A stretch of 44,784 nucleotides of DNA from a virus. The DNA lies in IMG/VR virus record IMGVR_UViG_3300030616_000005, positions 1 through 44,784 of that record. The stretch is one strand, 5' to 3'. Made by a program: the position numbers and the translations under genes. The number at the start of each line of letters is the position of its first letter. The first letter of the stretch is position 1. The notes under the pieces were generated by a model. That model did no database searches and was not told the DNA's origin. It saw only the letters and a program-made list of their open reading frames with translations. Below, piece after piece: positions 34,693 through 41,381 of the stretch.

Positions 34693-34874
34693 TCAAAATG
34701 TTTACTATGGCATTTTTCGCATTCCAGTACTCCCTCGACATCTGTCATAACCATATATCCTTTTTTACATACGATGCATTTCACATTGGTTTTTCTTATA
34801 TTTTTTGATAAATCTTTGCCAAATATCTGGTTAAACACATTTGAATCAATGTTGTTGTTACTAAATTTACTCAT
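34680..34874 (-). CDS. small zinc-ribbon protein
   Basis: Encodes 64 residues. CIVCKKGYMVMTDVEGVLEC-EKC is a classical two-CxxC zinc ribbon at residues 33-55, as in transcription or RNA-binding ribbons. Its start overlaps the stop of the first leftward gene by 4 bases. It may be a DNA- or RNAP-binding regulator, given the position directly behind promoter P3. Confidence 0.65.
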   Translation of the reverse strand: MSKFSNNNIDSNVFNQIFGKDLSKNIRKTNVKCIVCKKGYMVMTDVEGVLECEKCHSKHFDWAK

Positions 34875-35011
34875 AATAGTTTTATTATTTTAAATAAGCC
34901 ATATATAATTAAACATAATATACTGAATTTTAATATTAATGTAACTAATACAACTAAAAGACCTATTAAACCGACCCATAATTTGGAATTATCACTGTAT
35001 ACATTGTACAT
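34871..35011 (-). CDS. 46-residue membrane protein, first leftward gene
   Basis: Sequence starts MYNVYSDNSKLWVGLIGLLV and continues with a second hydrophobic run (ILCLIIYGLFKIIKLL), giving one long or two short membrane spans. AAAGGAG lies 5 bases before the ATG. The ATG is exactly 17 bases after the TATAAT of P3, the same distance as in the P1 unit. Function is unknown. Confidence 0.7.
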   Translation of the reverse strand: MYNVYSDNSKLWVGLIGLLVVLVTLILKFSILCLIIYGLFKIIKLL

Positions 35012-35022
35012 AAAAGCTCCTT

Positions 35023-35065
35023 TATTATATTATACGCTTTTAGTGTTAGGTTTTGATAAAGATAA
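35023..35065 (-). promoter_or_regulatory. PhoB-box-like activated promoter P3 (structural arm)
   Basis: On the minus strand: CTTTATC, spacer AAAA, CCTAACA, 9 bases ending AAGCG, then TATAAT at 35029-35034. The spacing is identical to P1 and P2, and the base run GCGTATAATATA is shared with P1. It drives the leftward arm starting at 35011. No consensus -35 hexamer is present at 17 bases. Confidence 0.6.
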
Positions 35066-35113
35066 AAAATATTTTTTAAATTTATCTAAAATATTTTATA
35101 TTTTTTACGAAAA

Positions 35114-35150
35114 ATTAATTAAATCTTAACAATAGGATCGTATAATATAG
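35114..35150 (+). promoter_or_regulatory. PhoB-box-like activated promoter P2 (rightward arm)
   Basis: ATTAATT, spacer AAAT, CTTAACA (35125-35131), 9 bases, then TATAAT at 35141-35146. The stretch from TTAATTAAATCTTAACA onward is nearly identical to P1. It fires towards 35198 and lies back to back with P3 in the single divergent region of the genome, so one regulator could set both arms. Confidence 0.6.
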
Positions 35151-35197
35151 TAAAGCAAATACTTTCAGGAATGTGAGTTTTTTACGGAGATGATCAC

Positions 35198-35341
35198 GTG
35201 AATAAAACAATGGTATTTCCAACGGTACTAATTATTCTAAATATACTAGCCAGTTTGGTATATTTAACAGCTGGAGCGTATTGGAAAACTTTTTACTTTC
35301 TTTGCGCAGGTTTAATTACTTTATGCGCATTAATGATGTAA
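35198..35341 (+). CDS. 47-residue two-span membrane protein
   Basis: A GTG start follows ACGGAGATGATCAC. The sequence MNKTMVFPTVLIILNILASL continues with a second span, YFLCAGLITLCALMM. Small proteins with this FPTVLIILNI pattern recur in tailed phages. It is the first gene of the rightward arm. A membrane-acting early role such as superinfection exclusion is possible but unproven. Confidence 0.7.
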   Translation: MNKTMVFPTVLIILNILASLVYLTAGAYWKTFYFLCAGLITLCALMM

Positions 35342-35358
35342 TGTTACAGGGAGGGTTC

Positions 35359-35790
35359 ATGCATGGATTTATAGGCGGATTTATGCTTGTGCTATCGTTT
35401 TTTGGATATGCACAAGGTGAAGGTTGCGATAGAAAAATAACTACACTGAAAAACGAGTGCGTCAACCTGCAACAACAAAGAGAACGTTACTATATGTTAA
35501 AAGAGGTCTCCTGGATATACTACGATTATTATCAATCAGACCTTTGGTATGATGTATATAAATATAACCGAAATATATATAATCATTTTAAATCAGAACA
35601 TGATGATCGTGTTAATAAAATAGCATATCTAAACAGGTGTTCGTCTACGTATAAAACAGCTTCAATATGTGTTGGCACATATGGGGCATATTTGGTTTTT
35701 AAACATATCATAAAAGGTGTACAATATAAAAACAACAAAATAGTTTACATAAAAAAGTTTGATTTTCCGCCTAAGAAAAAAAATAAATAA
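35359..35790 (+). CDS. exported hypothetical protein
   Basis: Encodes 143 residues from ATG 35359, which follows GGGAGGG; longer starts lack a ribosome site. Residues 1-18 (MHGFIGGFMLVLSFFGYA) are signal-like, cut before QGEG. The mature part is tyrosine-rich and charged, with TTLKNECVNLQQQRERYY coil and a hydrophobic segment (ASICVGTYGAYLVF) that may be a membrane anchor. It has a lysine-rich end. It is an early exported protein and may act in the envelope. Confidence 0.6.
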   Translation: MHGFIGGFMLVLSFFGYAQGEGCDRKITTLKNECVNLQQQRERYYMLKEVSWIYYDYYQSDLWYDVYKYNRNIYNHFKSEHDDRVNKIAYLNRCSSTYKTASICVGTYGAYLVFKHIIKGVQYKNNKIVYIKKFDFPPKKKNK

Positions 35791-35809
35791 AAATATTTTA
35801 AAAAAAACC

Positions 35810-35838
35810 TTGACAAAATTTAAACGATCTGCTATACT
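35810..35838 (+). promoter_or_regulatory. consensus sigma-70-type promoter
   Basis: TTGACA at 35810-35815, exactly 17 bases, then TATACT at 35833-35838, followed by CTAGTACC. The upstream tract is A-rich, an UP-element-like feature. It reads into the 56-residue gene at 35882 and the repeat-protein genes. Unlike P1-P3 it has a perfect -35 and no box pair, so host RNA polymerase should use it directly, which suggests early expression. Confidence 0.85.
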
Positions 35839-35881
35839 AGTACCAGAATGGCGGAGTTAAATATTTTTCAAAGAGGTGGCC

Positions 35882-36052
35882 ATGAGCAAAACATTTGTCG
35901 AGACAGAAAAACAAATACTCCTGGGTACACATAGCAAAGACCTGGGCGCACTTATTCATTGCAAGGGCTGGTATTTAAGGCAGTTGGCAAACAGTGTAAT
36001 TTGTGGCAATTTAAGTGTTAATGCAGCAAGTAGATTGTTGTTAAATTATTAA
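35882..36052 (+). CDS. 56-residue hypothetical protein, first gene behind sigma-70 promoter
   Basis: Starts MSKTFVETEKQILLGTHSKD after AGAGGTGG and ends SRLLLNY. It contains LGALIHCKGWYLRQLANSVI, a compact helical segment. No family is recognised. Its leader is about 40 bases from the strong promoter at 35810, so it should be an early, well-expressed product. Confidence 0.7.
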   Translation: MSKTFVETEKQILLGTHSKDLGALIHCKGWYLRQLANSVICGNLSVNAASRLLLNY

Positions 36053-36066
36053 GAGGGGAAACTAAA

Positions 36067-36207
36067 ATGAATAAAAAAATGAAAAAATTTAAACTAGTCG
36101 GTAATGTATCGCAAGTCTCGGGAGAAATTTATTGGGATATGATTGTTGGCTTGTTAATCTACTGGATAACTGTCTTGTTTTTATTATTTATATTTAATAA
36201 TTTATAA
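36067..36207 (+). CDS. 46-residue membrane protein with repeat-like N-terminus
   Basis: Starts MNKKMKKFKLVGNVSQVSGE, then a hydrophobic span (MIVGLLIYWITVLFLLFIF). The GNVSQVSGE stretch resembles one unit of the heptad-repeat proteins encoded immediately downstream. It has AAGAGGGGAAA before the ATG. It could be a membrane partner, or a fusion of a repeat remnant with a membrane segment. Confidence 0.6.
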   Translation: MNKKMKKFKLVGNVSQVSGEIYWDMIVGLLIYWITVLFLLFIFNNL

Positions 36208-36238
36208 CAGATAAAGCTAAAAAGGAGCGTAAACAAAA

Positions 36239-36973
36239 ATGAAAAGAAAATTAAAAAAACCTAAGTTAATCTGCTATTACTACAAAGATGGCGAAAAAAT
36301 TATCGGGGTGCATGATAGAATTTATGGTGATGCTTCAGGAATTTCAGGTGATGTTACAGAAATTTATGGCAATGTTACAGGAATTGAGGGCAATGTTTCA
36401 AGAATTTTAGGCGACGTTACAGGAATCTCGGACAATGTTTCAGGAATTTGGGGCAATGTTTCAAGAATTCGGGGCTGCGTTACGGGACTTTCTGGTAATG
36501 TTACGGGAATTCATGGTAATGTTTCAGGAATTTATGGTGATGCTTCAGGAATTTCAGGTGATGTTACAGAAATTTATGGCAATGTTACAGGAATCTCGGA
36601 CAATGTTTCAGGAATTCGGGGTGATGTTTCAAGAATCTCTGGCGACGTTTCGGGAATCTCGGACAATGTTTCAGGAATTCGGGGCTGCGTTACGGGACTT
36701 TGGGGCAGTGTTTCGGGAATTTCAGGTGATGTTACGGGACTTTATACCAATGTTTCGGGAATTTCAGGTGATGTTACGGGAATTCATGGCTATACATTAA
36801 GAATTTGCGGTAATGTATCAGGAATTAATGGCGACGTTTCAGGAATTTGCGGTAATGTATCAGGAGTCTTCGGCAACACATCAGGACTTTCTGGAAATCT
36901 AGACGACTGCCAGATCACAGAGGCAGATCGTAAAAAAGGTATACAAATTGAAGATTTGATTGAAAAAAAATAA
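36239..36973 (+). CDS. heptapeptide-repeat protein A
   Basis: Encodes 244 residues. A conserved head (MKRKLKKPKLICYYYKDGEK, IIGVHDRI) is followed by 27 tandem 7-residue units of consensus x-G-N/D-V-S/T-x-I from residue 29, and a conserved tail (SGNLDDCQITEADRKKGIQI). Hydrophobic V and I recur at fixed positions, as in beta-solenoids. It is the longest of four paralogues; the others have about 14 units. Expressed from the sigma-70 promoter region. Function is unknown; DNA mimicry or a structural scaffold are possibilities for long solenoids. Confidence 0.8.
   Translation: MKRKLKKPKLICYYYKDGEKIIGVHDRIYGDASGISGDVTEIYGNVTGIEGNVSRILGDVTGISDNVSGIWGNVSRIRGCVTGLSGNVTGIHGNVSGIYGDASGISGDVTEIYGNVTGISDNVSGIRGDVSRISGDVSGISDNVSGIRGCVTGLWGSVSGISGDVTGLYTNVSGISGDVTGIHGYTLRICGNVSGINGDVSGICGNVSGVFGNTSGLSGNLDDCQITEADRKKGIQIEDLIEKK
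36323..36889 (+). repeat. 27 tandem 21-bp (7-residue) repeats in gene A
   Basis: Units run in frame without interruption. A block of four units (YGDASGI, SGDVTEI, YGNVTGI and neighbours) occurs twice, at about 36323 and 36533, showing internal duplication by multi-unit blocks rather than single steps. Confidence 0.85.
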
Positions 36974-36999
36974 AGAGGAAACTAAAAGGAGCGCCTAAA

Positions 37000-37551
37000 A
37001 TGAAAATAACATTAAACAATTTAAATGATGTATTTAAGTCTAAACAAGAATCGGTTGAATCAATGGAGCTTAAAGGCTATAAACTTATTACTAAATTTTT
37101 TGTTGATAATAGTGGAATGGGTGCAAAAGACGAGCCCGCATTAACTATTAATCAATTTTTAAAGGAATTGGAAGCTTTTATTAAAAAAAGCGGAAGCCTT
37201 GAAGCTAGATTAATTAATGTTGGACAATTTCAAGTATATGTAGGATTATTTTATAAAAGCAATAAGGGTAAATCAAAAAAAATATTTGGAGTACATACAA
37301 CAGTTAGGCATGAAAATGATTATACTATAATTAGATACCATGATACAGATGTTGTTAAGTTTAATAGTAAAGAAATTATACTTGACAATGGCGGTTGGGT
37401 AACTAAAACTACTGTAGCCAGAATGGGTCAAGCTGCTAATGAGTTTAATTTGGGCTATAGAGTAAACATTAAAAATGGTTGTATGCAAGTATCATTGTAT
37501 GGCGAAAAACCACATAAATTTATAAAAAATATAATTAAATTAACTAGATAA
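37000..37551 (+). CDS. conserved phage protein between heptad-repeat genes
   Basis: Encodes 183 residues. KFFVDNSGMGAKDEPALTIN and INVGQFQVYVGLFYK form one module. IILDNGGWVTKTTVARMGQA and NEFNLGYRV form a second. Both modules occur in uncharacterised proteins of gut and aquatic phages, sometimes as separate proteins. No catalytic residues are evident. It interrupts the heptad-repeat gene row, which suggests it inserted there or that the row duplicated around it. Confidence 0.7.
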   Translation: MKITLNNLNDVFKSKQESVESMELKGYKLITKFFVDNSGMGAKDEPALTINQFLKELEAFIKKSGSLEARLINVGQFQVYVGLFYKSNKGKSKKIFGVHTTVRHENDYTIIRYHDTDVVKFNSKEIILDNGGWVTKTTVARMGQAANEFNLGYRVNIKNGCMQVSLYGEKPHKFIKNIIKLTR

Positions 37552-37616
37552 TATTTTATGTAGGTTTTAAAAAGAGATATGAATAGTCATTGCGGGATTT
37601 ATAAAGAGGATCTAAA

Positions 37617-38084
37617 ATGAAAAGAAATTTAAAAAGCTTAAAGTCCGTTTGTTATTACTACAAAGATGGCAAAAAAATTATCGGGTTGCATGATAGAATT
37701 TATGGTGATGCTTCAGGAATTTGGGGTGATGTTTCAAGAATTTGGGGCTGCGTTACAGAAATTTATGGCAATGTTACAGGAATTGAGGGCAATGTTTCAA
37801 GAATTTTAGGCGACGTTACAGGAATTCGGGGTGATGCATCAGGAATTTGGGGTGATGTTTCAAGAATTTGGGGCTGCGTTACGGGACTTTCTGGTAATGT
37901 TACAGGAATTTGGGGCAGTGTTTCGGGAATTTCAGGGATTTGGAGCCATACATCAGGAATTTGGGGCAATGTTTCAGGAATTTTAGGCGATGTTTCGGGG
38001 ATTTCTGGAAATTTAGACGGTTGTAAGATCACAAAAGCAGATCGTAAAAAAGGTGTAAAAATTGAAGATTTAATTAAAAAATAA
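37617..38084 (+). CDS. heptapeptide-repeat protein B
   Basis: Encodes 155 residues: head MKRNLKSLKSVCYYYKDGKK, 14 full seven-residue units plus one broken unit (only SGI, a 12-base deletion), and tail GNLDGCKITKADRKKGVKI. The head matches paralogue C, while the centre (units WGDVSRI to WGSVSGI) is identical in DNA to paralogue D over about 80 bases. It is thus a mosaic. The broken unit shows the reading frame is kept when repeats change length. Confidence 0.8.
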   Translation: MKRNLKSLKSVCYYYKDGKKIIGLHDRIYGDASGIWGDVSRIWGCVTEIYGNVTGIEGNVSRILGDVTGIRGDASGIWGDVSRIWGCVTGLSGNVTGIWGSVSGISGIWSHTSGIWGNVSGILGDVSGISGNLDGCKITKADRKKGVKIEDLIKK

Positions 38085-38121
38085 AATAAAATCAATTATA
38101 TTGTAAAAAAGGGAAACTAAA

Positions 38122-38586
38122 ATGAAAAGAAATTTAAAAAGCTTAAAGTCCGTTTGTTATTACTACAAAGATGGCGAAAAAATTATCGGTGTGCATGATA
38201 GAATTTATGGTGATGCTTCAGGAATCTCGGGCAATGTTTCAGAGATTCGGGGCAATGTTTCAAGAATTTTAGGCGACGTTTCAGGGATTTGGGACGACGT
38301 TTCAGAAATTTCTGGCAACGTTTCAGGGATTTCGGGCTGCGTTTCAGGACTTTATGGCGACGTTTCGGGAATTTCTGGCTACGTTTCAAGAATTTCAGGC
38401 TATACATCAAGAATTTACGGTAATGTATCAGGAATTAATGGCCACGTATCAGAAATTTTCGGTAATGTATCAGGAGTCTTCGGCAACACATCAGGACTTT
38501 CTGGAAATCTAGACGACTGCCAGATCACAGAAGAAGATCGTAAAAACGGTATAAAAATAGAAGACTTAGTTGAAAAATTAAATTAA
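38122..38586 (+). CDS. heptapeptide-repeat protein C
   Basis: Encodes 154 residues: the same head as B, 14 units, and a tail (FGNTSGLSGNLDDCQITEED) nearly identical in DNA to A. The units use V-S more than V-T, unlike B and D. It ends with a slightly different C-terminus (LVEKLN). Function is unknown, as for the other members. Confidence 0.8.
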   Translation: MKRNLKSLKSVCYYYKDGEKIIGVHDRIYGDASGISGNVSEIRGNVSRILGDVSGIWDDVSEISGNVSGISGCVSGLYGDVSGISGYVSRISGYTSRIYGNVSGINGHVSEIFGNVSGVFGNTSGLSGNLDDCQITEEDRKNGIKIEDLVEKLN

Positions 38587-38619
38587 ATTGTAAAAGAAAT
38601 TGTAAAAAGAGGATCTAAA

Positions 38620-39078
38620 ATGAAAAGAAAATTAAAAAAACCTAAGTTAATCTGCTATTACTACAAAGATGGCGAAAAAATTATCGGGGTACACGGTAGA
38701 ATCTCTGGCGACGTTTCGGAAATTTGGGGCGACGTTTCGGAAATTTGGGGCGACGTTTCAGGAATCTCTGGTGATGCTTCAGTAATTTCAGGTGATGTTA
38801 CAGAAATTTATGGCTGCGTTTCAGGAATTCGGGGTAATGCATCAGGAATTTGGGGTGATGTTTCAAGAATTTGGGGCTGCGTTACGGGACTTTCTGGTAA
38901 TGTTACAGGAATTTGGGGCAGTGTTTCGGGAATTTCAGGTGATGCTTCAGGAATTTCTTGCGATGTTACGGGAATTCATGGCGACGTTTCAGGAATTCGG
39001 GGAAATTTAGACGACTGTCAGATCACAGAGGCAGATCGTGAGAAAGGTATACAAATTGAAGATTTGATTGAAAAATAA
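38620..39078 (+). CDS. heptapeptide-repeat protein D
   Basis: Encodes 152 residues: head as in A (MKRKLKKPKLICYYYKDGEK), 14 units, tail RGNLDDCQITEADREKGIQI. It starts with a triplicated unit (GDVSEIW) and shares a long identical central block with B. Conserved head and tail around a variable solenoid suggest that the ends bind a common partner while the repeats vary. Confidence 0.8.
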   Translation: MKRKLKKPKLICYYYKDGEKIIGVHGRISGDVSEIWGDVSEIWGDVSGISGDASVISGDVTEIYGCVSGIRGNASGIWGDVSRIWGCVTGLSGNVTGIWGSVSGISGDASGISCDVTGIHGDVSGIRGNLDDCQITEADREKGIQIEDLIEK

Positions 39079-39089
39079 AACTAAGAAAC

Positions 39090-39284
39090 ATGCAAAAAGT
39101 TAAATTACATGAATTTATGCACGCTGAAAATATAGTTTGTGATCTAACTATCTGTAGATGTAACATTGATTGGCTATGCAAAGCAGAAGAACCCTGGCAG
39201 TGCCCGAAGAATAACAGTCAAAGCATTTATGAGAATGCGGAATTGTTAAAATTTAAACTTGACAAAGAATATAAAGATACTTAA
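39090..39284 (+). CDS. small cysteine-containing hypothetical protein
   Basis: Encodes 64 residues with four cysteines (VCDLTICRCNIDWLCKAEEP), possibly a metal site, and an acidic/lysine C-terminus. The ribosome site is weak (TAAGAAAC). It starts 12 bases after gene D. No family is recognised. Confidence 0.5.
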   Translation: MQKVKLHEFMHAENIVCDLTICRCNIDWLCKAEEPWQCPKNNSQSIYENAELLKFKLDKEYKDT

Positions 39285-39319
39285 TTTATACGCAGGAATT
39301 GGTGATGCTGGAGGATAAA

Positions 39320-39541
39320 ATGGAAATAACAAAAGAAAAAGAGGATAAGATGAGTTCTTACTTTAAAAATACTGAAAAAACTTTAAATTATGGCAGAAAA
39401 AATTATGTATTTTCACATATCATGAAAGCTATTGTTCGGCGTGCTAAAATGGCTGGTAAGGATTTTGAATCTTTGCTCGCTATATATTTAACTGTAAAAG
39501 GCGCAGAGTGGACAGAAAACATTAAAGGGGAGGGTAAATGA
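39320..39541 (+). CDS. small hypothetical protein
   Basis: Encodes 73 residues from ATG 39320 (GGAGGA 5 bases upstream); a second ATG at 39350 also has AGAGGA and may be the true start. The core YGRKNYVFSHIMKAIVRRAK followed by FESLLAIYLTVKGAEW is helical and basic. No family is recognised. It overlaps the next gene by 4 bases. Confidence 0.55.
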   Translation: MEITKEKEDKMSSYFKNTEKTLNYGRKNYVFSHIMKAIVRRAKMAGKDFESLLAIYLTVKGAEWTENIKGEGK

Positions 39542-39672
39542 AAAACATAGTTCGCTTTGTATTTTCAAGGAGTTTTTGGGATGAGGTTGAGAATATTGTT
39601 ATACATGTGTTAGCGTACTTATTCTTGACCACGTTTTTAATTTTAACATTTTTACAGATTGCGGGGAGGTAA
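39538..39672 (+). CDS. 44-residue membrane protein
   Basis: Starts MKNIVRFVFSRSFWDEVENI and has one membrane span (VLAYLFLTTFLILTFLQI). The GGGGAGGG ribosome site lies directly before the ATG, which overlaps the previous stop. One of several tiny single-span proteins in this arm; function is unknown. Confidence 0.6.
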   Translation: MKNIVRFVFSRSFWDEVENIVIHVLAYLFLTTFLILTFLQIAGR

Positions 39673-39673
39673 A

Positions 39674-39859
39674 ATGAAAGTGCACTGCTTGAAAAATATC
39701 AATAATGAGGTAGTTGAAACTTTATGTGGCAAAAAATGGAATAGATATGATGATAAGCAGTATATGCCAACATATAAAACGGATGTGTTTAAAAAAGGTA
39801 TGAATAATGAAGGTAGCTGCAAAATTTGTAGGAGAAAAATTGTGGGGGGAATAAAATGA
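39674..39859 (+). CDS. small cysteine-rich protein
   Basis: Encodes 61 residues from ATG 39674, preceded by GGGGAGGT. Cysteines at HCLKN, TLCGKKW and CKICRRK could bind zinc, and the pattern of a 'CGK..W' N-terminal half resembles small phage zinc proteins. It overlaps the DUF7666 gene by 4 bases. Confidence 0.6.
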   Translation: MKVHCLKNINNEVVETLCGKKWNRYDDKQYMPTYKTDVFKKGMNNEGSCKICRRKIVGGIK

Positions 39860-41100
39860 AAAGAGGGTATAAAGCTTTTGATAGGGGGTTAAGGTGTCGG
39901 GGTTTTCAATATGAAGTCGGTAAATCATATAAATGTGGTGGTGATATTAAATTGTGTGAAAATGGGTTTCATTTTTGTAAAAACCCATTAGATGTGCTTG
40001 ACTACTACGATCTATGTGAATCTGATTTTGCGAAGGTCGAAAGTTTCGGGGAGGTGAAACAGGATAATAAAAAAACAGTAACAGGCCATATCAGGATAGT
40101 AAAAAAAATGGATTTAAGAGATTTTATAAACTGTGCCGTAAATTATGTGAAAACATTATGCGGAATGCCCGATACTGGATACTTATCACGCAACGCTAGC
40201 TCCGGGGTTGACTCACACAACGCTAGCCCCGGGGATTACTCACAGAATGTTAGTTCCGGGTTTGAATCGAATAACGCTAGCTCTGGGAATGGCTCACAGA
40301 ATGCTAGCTCTGGGAATTGCTCACACAACGCTAGCTCTGGGGATCGCTCACACAACGCTAGCTCCGGGAATGGCTCACGCAACGCTAGCTCTGGGGATTA
40401 CTCACGGAATGTTAGCTCAGGGGATCGCTCACACAACGCTAGCTCAGGGGATCACTCACACAACGCTAGCCCCGGGGTTGACTCATGCAACGCTAGCTCT
40501 GGGGTTCACTCACACAACGCTAGCTCTGGGGGTCGCTCACAGAATGCTAGCTCTGGGGTTCACTCATGCAACGTTAGCTCTGGGGATTACTCACGGAATG
40601 TTAGTTCCGGGTTTGAATCGAATAACGCTAGCTCTGGGGATTACTCACAGAATGCTAGCTCTGGGGTTCACTCATGCAACGCTAGCTCTGGGGATTACTC
40701 ACAGAATGTTAGTTCCGGGTTTGAATCGAATAACGCTAGCTCTGGGGATTACTCACAGAATGCTAGCTCTGGGAATTACTCACGGAATGTTAGCTCTGGG
40801 AATTGCTCACACAACGCTAGCTCCGGGAATGGCTCACGCAACGCTAGCTCTGGGAATTACTCACGGAATGTTAGCTCGGGGGATTACTCGTGGATAGAAA
40901 TGACGGGTAATCATAACGTGGGCGCATCCATAGGTAATCATAGTACTATAAGGGGGGTGAAAGGGAGTTGGATTACTCTTGCGGAATATAATGCCCGGGG
41001 AATATGTATATGCGTAAAATCTGCTAAAATAGATGGAAAGAGGTTGAAAGAAAATGTTTGGTATAGTTTAAGGAATAAAAAATTTGTGGAGGCAACGTGA
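39856..41100 (+). CDS. DUF7666-type protein with 26 nonapeptide repeats
   Basis: Encodes 414 residues. Residues 1-105 (KAFDRGLRCRGFQYEVGKSY, ENGFHFCKNPLDVLDYYDLC) match the DUF7666-type N-terminal domain of phage proteins. Residues 111-344 are 26 nine-residue units, consensus S-x-N-A-S-S-G-x-x. The C-terminus (GSWITLAEYNARGICICVKS, KENVWYSL) is the usual cap of this family. The repeats probably form a beta-solenoid. The family is widespread but its function is unknown to me. Together with the heptad genes it gives this arm five solenoid-like proteins. Confidence 0.85.
   Translation: MKRGYKAFDRGLRCRGFQYEVGKSYKCGGDIKLCENGFHFCKNPLDVLDYYDLCESDFAKVESFGEVKQDNKKTVTGHIRIVKKMDLRDFINCAVNYVKTLCGMPDTGYLSRNASSGVDSHNASPGDYSQNVSSGFESNNASSGNGSQNASSGNCSHNASSGDRSHNASSGNGSRNASSGDYSRNVSSGDRSHNASSGDHSHNASPGVDSCNASSGVHSHNASSGGRSQNASSGVHSCNVSSGDYSRNVSSGFESNNASSGDYSQNASSGVHSCNASSGDYSQNVSSGFESNNASSGDYSQNASSGNYSRNVSSGNCSHNASSGNGSRNASSGNYSRNVSSGDYSWIEMTGNHNVGASIGNHSTIRGVKGSWITLAEYNARGICICVKSAKIDGKRLKENVWYSLRNKKFVEAT
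40186..40887 (+). repeat. 26 tandem 27-bp repeats
   Basis: Exact multiples of 27 bases coding for nine-residue units. Most units contain the palindrome GCTAGC. Multi-unit blocks recur, for example the run ending in GFESNNASSGDY appears near 40615 and 40720. Lack of stops in the other frames produces long spurious frames here. Confidence 0.95.
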
Positions 41101-41273
41101 ATAAAGAACAAAGATATGCGATTGTAGATAGGTGTATTAAAAAGAACAGACGTAAATGCAAGATGTATAAAAATAAATCTGATCGTGATAGCGTGGTATT
41201 ATGTATAATATTTGTAGTTTGTGCGATGATTTTTCATGTATGGGTTCTATTTTGGAAAGCGGGGGGGTATTAA
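41097..41273 (+). CDS. 58-residue single-span membrane protein
   Basis: A GTG start overlaps the DUF7666 stop (GTGA), with TGGAGG upstream. A basic N-terminus (CIKKNRRKCKMYKNKSDR) precedes one span (VVLCIIFVVCAMIFHVWVLF). It should sit in the inner membrane with a cytoplasmic basic domain. Function is unknown. Confidence 0.6.
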   Translation: MNKEQRYAIVDRCIKKNRRKCKMYKNKSDRDSVVLCIIFVVCAMIFHVWVLFWKAGGY

Positions 41274-41275
41274 TT

Positions 41276-41365
41276 ATGTTTTATTTAAGGGTGTTGCTGC
41301 TGGCGTTGCTTATATATATAATTATAATGTCGTGGGAAATATCGGTGTATTTAAAATGTATGTAA
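41276..41365 (+). CDS. 29-residue hydrophobic peptide
   Basis: MFYLRVLLLALLIYIIIMSW followed by EISVYLKCM. GGGGGGT lies 8 bases before the ATG, and the gene starts 2 bases after the previous stop. It is plausible as a membrane peptide, but at this length chance cannot be excluded. Confidence 0.4.
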   Translation: MFYLRVLLLALLIYIIIMSWEISVYLKCM

Positions 41366-41381
41366 TAACAGGGGAGGGTAT

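Noticed and set aside
36435-36800. Methionine/phenylalanine-rich frame inside heptad gene A, with similar frames in B, C and D
   Set aside because: It is a shadow of the 21-base repeat; it lacks the conserved head and tail and any ribosome site.
40186-40887. CRISPR-like appearance of regular 27-bp repeats
   Set aside because: Repeats are directly adjacent without unique spacers and are translated in frame; no cas genes are present.
40208-40897. 229-residue repetitive frame overlapping the nonapeptide repeats
   Set aside because: It exists only because a 27-base repeat without stops is open in another frame; it has no ribosome site, and the DUF7666 frame has recognised end domains.
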